Assembly (NCBI RefSeq): GCF_003945595.2
Contig: NW_024104362.1
Location: 62,001-126,000, forward strand
DNA: 64,000 nucleotides
From: Pipra filicauda
Lineage: Eukaryota; Chordata; Aves; Passeriformes; Pipridae
Reading direction: 5' to 3'
The position numbers and the translations under genes were made by a program. The notes beneath the pieces are model-generated. The model had not been told where the DNA came from. It saw only the letters and a list, made by a program, of their open reading frames with translations, and did no database searches. Below, in pieces: positions 27,901-39,900 of the stretch (positions are counted from its first letter, which is position 1; each line of letters starts with the position of its first letter).

Positions 27901-30900
27901 CATCTGCAAAAAGAGAAAGAAAAGTAACATTCTGAGTAACTCTGCATGAAATCACTTCTATCAGGAGCCAGAGCTCACTGGGATGTATCAAAGCAAATCT
28001 AAAACCTCCAGTCTACAGAAACTTCTCAATACAGACACTAAGTAAATCTGAAGGAAACTTCATCCAGCATATTTTTTAAGGGCTCATCAGGTGCCCCATC
28101 TCCATCACTCTATGGAAGCATGCATCCTGAATGTTACTGTCTTTACTTACATATGGAAACCCCAGTCAGTGGGATTTTTAAGACTATGGCATTTGTGGTT
28201 ATGCCTCTGATCACATCCCCTGGTCTTTGTGCGAGTGTAAATAAAAGAATGTCATTATCCAGATAACCTGGGATATTATAAGACTACTGTTGCAGCAGGG
28301 GACTGTGAGAATTACAAGTCAGGAAATCTGGAAAACAGCAACCCCATAAACCTGTACCAGAATTAATAACAGCCTCCGAAACTCATCTCAGACACGGAAG
28401 TAGTCAGCTTTGTGTGCTTGATGCACACACAGGTAGCACAATGGAAAGTGATCCTCACATATTTCCATGTATTGCTCTATGTTTCAGTGGATCTCTGGCT
28501 TCCATGCTTTGTAAATGTTTATGACTAGGCAACAGATCAACAACATTTTACCCACAAGTGACAGCTCTAACACTGTAAACTGAATTTAAATTTCTAATAT
28601 TTCATAAAAAAGAAAATCCAAAATTTTGATGGCAGGCAACTAGAATCTAGCATTCAGTAATGATCACCGATCAATGCTTCTGTTGAGAGCCCACCTCTCT
28701 GGAGCAAACATACTTTGTTGGTTGACCACCTGGTTCTTAAAAGATTTTAGTGCTGAAGCAAGATCCAGAAAAATAGCCGCACAGCTGATGCCTTTCCCTT
28801 GGGAAAGGCACGGTTGCGAATTTAGACAATACCCTACAGTAGACAAAGGCTGGGTGGGAGGAGGGCTCTTCGGCAGGTCAAGAGTTAGTAGGTTTATCTG
28901 GGGAGACTGAGGGGGACCACGGGGAGAGGCTGGTGGAAAGCTGCGGCACCGAGCCCGGGGGAGAAGAGAAGGGAGGGAGGCAGCAGGGACAAACGACACA
29001 AAAGCGCTGCGAGGCGGCGACGCCGGGCGGGAGGAGCAGGGAAAGGAATGGGAGAGCTGGAGAGCGGATCCAGGATCCGCCGGCCGGGCGGGATGAGCCC
29101 CCGGAGCTGCCTCCCTGCAGGGCCCCGGCCGCCTCCGGCCTCCCGCCGGGGCCTCCTCGCGCCCGCCGCGGTGGCTCCGCCGCTCCCCAGCCCGGGCCCC
29201 CCTCGCAGGCCCCGGAGTCCGCGCTCCGCGCACCCCGCCGGCCCCAGGCCGCGACCGCGGCACCCCACGCCGGCCGGGCCCCGCCGGGGCCGCCGCACCT
29301 GCCTCGGCCCGGGGCTGCCCCCGGGCGCTGCCCCCCGCCCCGCCGCGCCTACCCGCAGCCCGCATCGCCCTCCGGCCGCCTGCCTCCTCTCCACGCCGCC
29401 TCCGCGGCCCCGGCCGCTCCCCCGCCCCGCTAAGCCGCTTACGGGGCGGCAGCCGCTGCCTCGCCCGGCCGCGCGGGTACCTGGCTCCAAGGTGCACAGC
29501 AGGCGCGGCGCGGTCCGGGAGATGCAGCTGCGCTTCTTGAGCACGTTGCTGAGGATGGTGCCCACGCCGCCGCCCGAGCTCTGCCGCTTCAGGCATCGCC
29601 CCCCGCGCCGCAGCGAGCCCGTCAGCCTGTCCTGCCGCATGGTGCCCGGGGGCTCGCCCTAGGCCGGCGGGGCCGGGGGCATGGCAGGCGAGGATCTGCA
29701 CTGCAGACAGCGAAGTCCAAGTGCGGGAGAGAAGAGGGAGGACAAGGAGAGGAGAAAGGAAAAAAGGGGAAAGAAAAAAAAAAAGCTGTTCCCGCCCACA
29801 ATCGTAGCATCACTGCCTGAGTAAAGCAGCAGCCTCTCCTCCTCCAGCACCACCTGGGATGCAGCGCGCAAAGGGAAGCAGAGCTCTGGTTAGAAATGAA
29901 GGGAGCCCCGGCGGCGGTGGTGGGGCTCAGCGCTGGCAAAGGGCTTCAGGACAGCTGCACAGCCCCCCAGGCTGCATGGAGACACTCGACAGCAGTACGG
30001 ACACAGCTCGCTTGACGCTTGTTAACAGGCGGCAATACTGAAATTTCTCCAGAGAATGAAATTAGCTAAATATCCACCAAAGAGTCTTCTCGTGTAGTTC
30101 TCTGGGCTACAGCTGGACACATATAGATAGTCCTGATGCCCCTTTCAAAAAGCTGTCCTGGGAAGGAATACCACAAGCACTACCAGACCACGGAACAGGG
30201 GGAGAGTGAAGAATATAACAGCATCTCAATGCCAGGGCAAGCTGGATCAGGTCCTGCAGCCAGAGCTGCTTATGGACAGCCTCAGCAGCAGCACAAGCAA
30301 GTGGGCTGTGCAGTATCTGTTTCTGACTCTCCAGCACAGAGCCTTTGGACATTCTCAGCTAAAATAACAGCCTTTTCTATGAATCTAAATTGCAACTGCA
30401 CTTACAAGCAATGATGTGCCATGCACTAAATAGTTAAAAGAAGCTATTCAACAGCACTTTATTAGATGCATTTTCCATTACTATTTGGTCTAACAGCATC
30501 TTAAAAGGGTTTAATACAGAATTTCAAACTAGTGGTTCGATTGACAAGAAAGAAGAGCATTTGAAATAATCACAGCTTTTACAACCTAAACCATGCAGTG
30601 TTTCTGTGGAAGGAGAGCAGATTTATCACACCACATTAGTCAGGCTGAAAGACCAAACTACCAGAAGTCTGAGTCTACCTTCCAGAAACTTGTAGCTTTG
30701 AAACAATTTGCTCCTTTCTTAAAAAGATGTTTTACTCAATCGCATTATAGAGAGGAGAAAACTGGCAACAGATAAGCAGTGAAGCCAATTACATAAAAGA
30801 TACACAATATAAAACACAGAATCAAGCCTTTTTTAAGATCAGTTATAGCTATCTTTAGAAGTCACTGTTACGTTTTCAGAGAAGCGTGATTTTGATCACG

Positions 30901-33900
30901 ACTCTTTAAATATCTGTTTCAGTTTTGGAGAAAAGTCACTACATTTGAGCTGCTAGCTTGCACTCTGAATAGATAATTAAGTCTGTGTGTCGGTGGTTCT
31001 TTTTTTATCAAAGGTGACACTTCCCTGCTGATGTAGATATGCAAATCACTTTCTTTCAGTGCCAGCTGGAGATGATGATTTAGTAGTTAAAGCATCAAAT
31101 TTTAAATCAATTAGTCTCCCTAGGTGTACTGAATGGACCAATGGGACTGTACCAGCAACATTTAAATACAGAAATAGCCATATTATGTCTCTAATATTAT
31201 TCTTCCCTTGCTTGAGCACCATCCACAAATAGCGCCATATCATTCTTGGATCATTTCAAGACTGACTAACTCAACACCACATGCCATTGCCCAAAGTCTC
31301 AGGAGCCATAGCCAAAGTTTCAGAAACCACTCCTTATCCATACAGTGAGAATCAGTCATCACACTAAACTGAACATAATCATACGTTACCTTCAATTTTT
31401 AAACAATTACCAATCAGCTCTAAGACATCAATATTTAACTGATAAGGATAATCAGCTCTCAAAATGAGAATTAGGTATCCCCATTACTGGTATTTCTCCT
31501 ACTTGTCATCTTGTTGCTATAAGAATACTGGAAACAATCAGGACAATCATTCTGTGACTCGGGACATGGATACTTCCAAGTCTACCAGCATACCATTAAG
31601 GAGCTTTCCCGCATGCCAGCCAATAAACACAACATTGAAGAAAAAAAATGCAAAATTGAACTTCAGGAGACAAAATGAAGAAGCCAAACCATACTAATGG
31701 GTTTGATGACTCACTGGATCATTAGCACAGATGGATTTTAGAGACAGGGATAACCCTTCCATTAAGCATACATATACATATCTTAAGGGCTAGAGCCTAG
31801 TTTCTAGAAAAGTGGATGGCACTGGATTTTAACCACTGATCAGTCAAAGCCTCTAATTTGCCTTTGGCAAGACATGTTTGCCATCACAAATCTAGTTTGA
31901 TACGCCAATGCACAGAAGTCTTCTCACATCCACAAGTCCTCACCTGCAGTTACTGACAAGAGAGATGACATTCAGAAAGGATTTTGAGGGGAAAAAAAAT
32001 ATCAAAGCATTTGGCTAAGCAAGATATTTCAGCTCCAGTATTTCGTAAGAATCAACCCGAGACTTTGTTTCTCCCCCCGCCCCGTAGTTCATGTACTCCC
32101 TCCCACACAATAGAGTCACTTTCTGAAAAACCTTACCTCCTCATATAGTACCTCTTTGCAGTCTTACCACCATCTGCTACCCATGCCATTTTAAAGCCAG
32201 AGAACTTAAGAAATATTAGTTCATATGTATAACTTGTTCCTTTGTTACAGTCAACCTTATGGTGGTCGGTCCTATGATCACTGCCAGGATTTTACAAACT
32301 CCATGTACTTTAAACCTCTCTATTCCTCAGCCCTCTTCTGTCTTCACTGGGACAACAAGGTAAAACAGAGGCAGCTAGAAAGGGAGAATGAGCACAAACA
32401 GATGGGGCAGTGACAGGAACAGTAGCAGAAATGGGGCCACAGATCAATCTTGCTTTTAAAGAACATATCTGTTTGCATGGAGCTTTAATTACCAACCCCA
32501 GGATTAGTGGAAGCCATAGTTTACTGCTTCTCTTCTGATGTGTGCTAAGAAGACTACTGTAATCAAGACTAAAAATGGTAAGACATTTTTTTAGCTGGGT
32601 GACTGTATTTCATTAAGTCCACATCCTCCCCTTCATTTCACAAAAAAAGCATACAGATCTCCCTTAATTCTGATTTGCATCACAACATCCCAGTAAAATA
32701 GTCAAAATCTGGGGACAAAAAGCTTGTTTGCCACACTTCTGGACATATATGTTGGTAAAAATACTTAAAGCAACATGTACTCATGAAAAACATGTACCCA
32801 TTATAGTAAATATATGGTCTGATAATATTGTAATATGTTTCGTCCAAACACATTTTAGAAATTACGCTTAGGCAGCATCACTACAGCAGCTGCCAATACA
32901 GCAAATATCAGGAAGAAATATCTATCAATAGGATGAAGGGGGAAAACGTATTGTAACCACAAGGGAAAACCTGTTATATTGACCAAATCATAGCCTCATA
33001 TGCTACCTTTAAGAGCCCAAAAAATGTACCCAGAAAATGTGACCCCATTACCACTGGGTTTTAAATAGCTCTACAGAGTTCGCAAATAAAGACATTTTAA
33101 ATCCAACACATGTTCTGATTGTATTGTGTATTGTAGTTCATCATGAGCTCAAAAGAAAAAAGGATTTCACTTGCAAATTGTAATGTACAAGAGAAAACAC
33201 GTGGAACGAAATATGTTCATGTTGGAAGGAAGAAAGGGTAAGGCAATTCGAGATTCTCCCAGGAGGCAAAACTATTTTAAATACATTTAGCCCATTAAAC
33301 CATCTTCACCACTGGAGCACAAGATTCCTATCTTACCCAATTCTGTGTTCTATTAATAAATATCCCCTCTGTCAAAACCAGCCCTGCTTCCTTCTGCTTG
33401 ATCCTAGAGGCCTAAAAACAAGTACGACCCACTTGGAGTTTCACAGGCCTCCAACGCACAAGATGGAGCCACCTCTGACAGCTTGAAAAGAGGTCTCTGG
33501 CTTGTTGGGTTTTTGACACTGCAGGGGCACAGGCACTACAGAGATGCTACAGCACGTGTCCCTTGACCACAAAAGTCTGTGAGGTGGCACAGCCCAGCAC
33601 ACCTCCCACTTCAGCCTGCAAGCAGAGCACGCCCTCCTGCACTGCCAGTACTTCTTTGTCTGCAGGCTCTGGTACTCACGTGCTACCTTAGACAGTGCAG
33701 GTGAGCGGGTGCTGTGATCCACCCCCTGCCTGTAGCTATTGTGTCAACCGCCAAGCACAGAGTCTGTAGCACTGTTTTGCATATCCACAGCATGAGCACC
33801 TGACAAGGGAGCCCATCAGTAAGACTGGGCAGATTTGTGTTATACAGAAGGAGAAATGGGACTTTGGACTAACAGGTTCTGTTCTGCCACCAATCTGGTT

Positions 33901-36900
33901 ACTGCTGTCAGACAAGTAATCCAGGGTTGTCTTTACTGCACAGAGGATGGTTCCAGAACCAATAAAAAAAAAAATGAAGTTTTGCTACTGTACTTGTGCC
34001 TAGAGAAGGTTAATTCTATGCACTTTCAACAAGTAGGAATCGTGAAAATGGTACAAATTGTTGGCAAGCTACAGTCTCATCAACACAGCATTAATATTTT
34101 AAACTTTTCCATTGCGTTAGTCATCATTTGTATCACTTTGTATATAAAATGTCACAAAAAAGGTCAGGACCTCACTTGTCCTATACTAGATATCAGAGAC
34201 AAAAAGCACAGAGCCAATCCTTGCCTACAAAGACATTCAGTGCAAATTTAAGCTACACAATGGACAGGAAATAACATCTGTGATTTCCAGAAACAGAGAG
34301 CTAAAATTTGCATGATTTAGCCTCAGGAAGAGTGCAGCTAGTCAAATGTTTCCTCTTCCTTTAGACTTCAGGCACATAACCTCATTACTTATTTCCCCCT
34401 TCAAAAACTGTGGGCACAATAATTACTCTTTAACGGAGTCTTCTTTTGAAGGAAGCCCTAAAACAGCCCACTTGTTCTTGGAGAGTGTAAGACAGAGGAT
34501 CCAGGGAATTCTCTCACTACAGAGTGATCTCTGGCCATGGGGCTTTGTTTATAGCTAAGATATCTGAAAAAGAATATTGCTTGCACGTTGTTTAGCCATA
34601 TCTATTAAAGACTGATCCAGAGACCATCATTACAATAGTACTGCTCACTATAGTATATATCTTTTAACAGGAAATTATTCTACAAGACTGTAACTCCTGC
34701 AAAAAGCTCACTACTGTATATGCACTATCCTTCAGCTTATCTTAATCAGGATTCAGCCAAGACAACTTCATACTCAAGATTCTTTTTTATGATCTTTGGT
34801 TGCAGTGGTCTGATTTGGTTTTTTTCTAATTCTCAGACCTTCCTCCCATACATACTATGCACTCCTGCCTTTTGTACTACACACGTGCATACACTAGGAC
34901 AGGATTGACAAGAAAAGAAAGTCCCCTCCATAGAGCCAGGTCTCCTTGACCCCAGCATCACTGGCCCACAAGTGCACGTTGTAATTTATCCTTCCGGACT
35001 GATGGACAGTTACAACTAGTAAGTGTATTTACAAGTTGAATAATGTTCATAGTCATATCCCTTCTTGAAATTTTTGGCAGATATGCCCTGAGAAGTATGT
35101 CAAAATTTTCCAGCATTAGTGAAAACATTTGAAAATATAATACATCCATTAATCAGTTGTGAAAGCAGTTTCTGGCAGTTTACAGCACAATGGGGTGGAC
35201 CTGTGATGACCAGTTTCCAGTCTAGGGAGGCACCACATTCGTAGGCAGTAAATCAGTGCAGGTAAGGCCATCTGCAGTCCCTTGATCCACTGGTTGTTCA
35301 CAGAGTTGCACAAGATGCTTATGCCATTGGATCACGTAGGTGAAAATATGAAAGCCCTCAAAAGCACTGCAGGTTGCCAAAAGAGAAGTACACACATGCC
35401 TGTAACCCCCTAAACCTGCCCATAACCCCTCTCCATTTGCAGATATATCACTATTTAAATTAATGAAGGAGGTGCAGAAAGACTTGACATCTGTTACAGT
35501 ACCAGGTCTAAGGGCAGCAACAGCAGAACTGCATGAACCCATCTCCCAGACCTATGCTCAATCCAGTAGAGCACAAAGCCCCTATTTTCCTGAGTTCTTT
35601 AGAAAATCACTCAGCAGTAAGCCAGAAGCTTGTCTTAAACCTGTCTACAAGATAATCACATCAACCTAACACTGAATATGTTAATATTCAAATGCTTTAC
35701 ATCACAAATTATTAACTCTCCTATGCCACCAACTCTCATCGCCACACAACTAATCAGCTAGTATTCTATAGTAACTGGACTTCCTATGTCAAACTGGTTC
35801 TAAGGATAGAAGAATTAAAATTGCTGATAATTCAATAACCATGAGCACACAAGTAACAGCAAACCGTGTCAATGTGCTGGGTAATAAGAAAGGGTGGCCT
35901 ATTTCACTCTAGGCCCATCACTGAGAATTGGCTGTTCCCAGAGCTTAAAAGGAAAGAATTGAAAAACTTCCTGAAAAGTAGAAACTGACTCCTGTTTTTA
36001 AAACATCGTGCACCACAGATCACAGGCACCTCAAATATTTCAGGGAAAAACAACAACCAAAAAACCCCCTACTGACATTACAAAACAGATGTGATGTGGA
36101 AACCTTTACCTTAATGTAAGGTTCAACAGCTGCATGGAAAGGACAAGGCAGAGATTTAACGCAGAACTATCCATGAGGGAAACAAAAAGGGGATTAAATA
36201 TAATTTTGCTTGATCACAAGACAGAAGTAAGTTCACCTTATTATGCCAATAATAGAGGACAACAAACTTATACAATTGAGTATGCCTGATATTCCATAAA
36301 AGCTATCTGTACTCACTGCAGTGCCCATGAATCCTAATTTTGGGCTGCAGTAGTATTGCAACGCACAGTAGAAAAGCACAGCAGAAAAGCAGCCCGCCTG
36401 CTTTAAAAGAAAGTAAATAAGTGAAAAGAAAACACATTAGCATATAGAGGAGCACAGTTAGACAGCCAGATGATATTGAAAAGCATGGTGGGCAATAGTC
36501 TTAACAAAAGAGCTGCAATTGTTTCTGTAGACTTATGGCAAAGTTGAGTACCAGGGGACACTGTGAAGGCATAAGGTCAATAAGAAGGCTGAGAGATTAG
36601 GTTTTAATCATTAGCATGTTTAACATGGTTAAACATCTATAAGAAAATGCCAACATGGGGGGAAATTGAGAAGGTACTTGTTTTAAAACATGTGGGATGG
36701 AGGTAGGAGGCACGAGCTAACCTTGAATACTAAGAAATTATAAGGATGGGACAAGAGAGAAAAGTAGGGTGTGAAGAGTTCTGGATATTAAAGCAATGAG
36801 AGGAAGACATAGAATAGATCTAAAATGATAATAAAGTCACAAGCACTCGTGAACACCTGTGATTAATCAAACACTGAAGTTCACCTCTGTGTTTAATTCT

Positions 36901-39900
36901 TTGTATGTTGTCTTCCAAAAGGACAAAAGTACACCCAACAAAAAAAGAACTTCAGAAGCTTTCTATGTCCCAAATGCTCCCAACAAGCTCTTAATCAGAG
37001 AAAAATTATAGACAAGTAAGTGGATAGATCTTTCCACGTGGTGAAATTGGGTGTGTGTGCAATTCAACAACAGCATTTAGTTTTCTTACTATCTTTTTCC
37101 ACTTTGCTTCAAATGCATAAATAAACTCTAAAGTTATAATTGCCACTTGAGGAGCAGTGATCTGTATTGTTCTGATAAAGAAAGTAAAAGGAGGGAGAGA
37201 ATCAATTTATTTTACTTACTGCCTTCATGTGCCAGCTATAACAGTAAAGCAGATCATATGCAGCTACATTAAGCTGATAGTTGCATCTCATGAACAAGGT
37301 AAAAGACATGTCACACAATGCTAAAGTAACAATATATTTTAACTGCTGCAGTAACCAGTACCATAAAGTCTAGAGTTACCAATTGGAACAAAAGCCACAG
37401 CAATACTTACACGATCGATAAAATATAGAGAAAACACTTTTAAAATTAAATACAAAGCAATGATTTGAAGTCTCAAAGAGCAAATTACCTTCTTTTTGTC
37501 AGAGAAATTATTTGACTCTACCAAAGCACAGAATTAAAAATAATATGTTCCTTACCAAAATAGTAAGAAAAAAAATTGCTGAATAGGCTTATATAAAAAA
37601 AAAAAAATTGAAAAGTATGATTATAAAAATTAAGAACTGTTCCTTAACCTTGCTAAACAATATGAAGTAAATGCATATCTTGGCCAGTATTCACACCCCA
37701 GAATCCAGTTTAAATGCTATATGGTAATGTAAAAAAATAAATCACCAAGTCAGCAGAAAATCTAACCCAATACATGAAAAAAGAATTCTGACAGGTTTGA
37801 TTTGTAGTTATGTTAAGATAATAGTTGCAGAAAAATGAAAGTCATTGCAGGTCCCAGCTCTAAAACTGAACTGCTCTTCCTTTATTAGAATCTGATTATT
37901 TGCTTAGCACCTAGTATAGAAAATGAATTTTACAGTGTGAATTGCCAGCTTCATTGATCTGAACTGCTATTTCAGAAACAGCAAGATTCTAATCCCCCCA
38001 ACATAATGAAAGAAAACAAAAAAATCCTATGTCCCCAAGACAAGATTTGTTCAGAGACTGAACACTTTGAAAGATTTTAGATTAAAGAGTAATTGCCAAA
38101 GTCAGAAAAATTATTAATGACAAAATGTCTTTGCTTTGGACCAGGAAACATTATGGAAACAGGACCACTTTTATACATAGATGGTTTTATACGTTTAGTA
38201 CTTATTTGCAGTAACACTAAGGTCATCCATCAATGATTAGGCTCAAATCATGGAAGGCTTTCATTAGACACAAAGCAAAGAGACAGACTGGTCCTGCATT
38301 GCCCAAGGGTAAGAGTCCAGCTTCCAGCACAGATCCTCCCTCTCCCACTACACATGGCCTCCATGGACAGAGCTCTGTTACACAGAAACAGAAACAAGAC
38401 CCTTTCTGGGGCTGGGGAGGGTAATGGTGCTGACTCCAAAAGAAGCTCATAAAAGCTCTTGGAACCACAAACCCTGACCAGTTAACAGGAAGTCCTACAC
38501 CACCACTCAAGTTCTTTGATCACATATACATTAGTTCCCATTTGCAGATGCCAATAGTTCCTAAAAGAAAGTTTTGTGTGTACATGAAGCTATTGCAACC
38601 CCAAGTCCTCCAGATGACATAATTCTTTTCATCTCCCACATGGGCCATAGCTTCACAGAGCATATCTCCAAGTTGGTCCCCCCCTTCCCCCCAATATGCT
38701 ACTGCCAAGTTCTTGTCTCGTCCAACATTCATTGGCAGCAATAGATACTAGGCCTTAGGTCCTGAAGGAAAAATAATTATACAGTGACTCTAAAGGAAGT
38801 GAGAGTGGGGGAGTAATCAATGTACATAGCTGATATATTTTTAAAACATATACTAACCAATACGAATAATTGAATATTACTAATATTTATAGTAATGTCT
38901 AGAGAGGTCTCTGTTCCCATATCTTGGAAACAGAAGCAACTAACAAAGAAAAAGAACTTCAAACTACCACCTCTCCTTCCTGAAAAAAGTACATACATTG
39001 GTCATTTAAGCAAGTTTGACACAGATGGGTTTTTTGCTGAAATTTGTGAGATGAAGAGGCAAAAATAGTTATCAGTTCCAACAACATTACTACACCAAGC
39101 TTTTATACTCAACAGTTAAATGACAACATTTCAGTTCATAACCCACTCTTACAGGACAAGTTTATGGAACTGGATATGTATTTAGGATTAATCAAAGGCT
39201 CATTTAGTACTGAAGCCTTGAGCCATTAAAATTGATTTTGAGCATGTACAACACCATACAAGCACGAGTTTGCTAACAGTAAAGCTCTGTTCATTTATTT
39301 ACTACTGCGTATCTTTGGAAGACTCGCTTCACTTCTCTGACTATGTGCTTCTCCTACCAGCCTTCAAGTGGTCTTGTCTTGTTATGTTTTTCAAAGAGCC
39401 TTGTACCATGTGTTTGCCCAATGATGTCCAATTTGTCCAGCTCAACAGGTTCCTGACTTCACTGGACCTCTCTTGACATTACTATAAATGTTAATAATAT
39501 TCAATTATTCATATTAGTATATGTTTTAAAAATATATCAGCTATGTACATTGATTACTCCCCCACTCTCACTTCCTTTAGCGCCACTGTATAATTATTTT
39601 TCCTTCAGGACCTAAGGCTGCCAATGAATGCTGGACAAGACAAGAACTTGGCAGTAACATACTGGGGTGTCCTAGTTAGAACAGCTGGGACCAGTTCATC
39701 ACTGTGTGGGTGTAACCTAAACTGTGTATTCTACAACCTCTGTGTCATTTCCCAGAAACACTTAACAATAGACCATTTGCAGCAGCTGCCCAGAGCACAC
39801 CTGACTCCTCAGGCTATAAGCTGGGTGTTAAGAGGCCTGTGAGATAGGAGGATGCTCCTGTCCTCACACTCATTGTGGAACTCCCTGCTCTGAGGGAGGT

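Noticed and set aside
28664..29701. Long open frames on both strands in the CpG island (up to 345 codons)
   Set aside because: Apart from the alternative TBC1D30 first exon they are Arg/Pro/Gly/Ala-rich translations of stop-poor GC-rich DNA, overlap each other in several frames and lack splice or family support.
33835..34251. A 138-codon open frame in TBC1D30 intron 2
   Set aside because: Ordinary composition for AT-rich intron, no recognisable domain, no splice context.
38520..39842. Two opposing open frames sharing the peptide DKNLAV-YWG
   Set aside because: The shared peptide results from the inverted repeat arms; the frames diverge outside the arms and show no known protein similarity.
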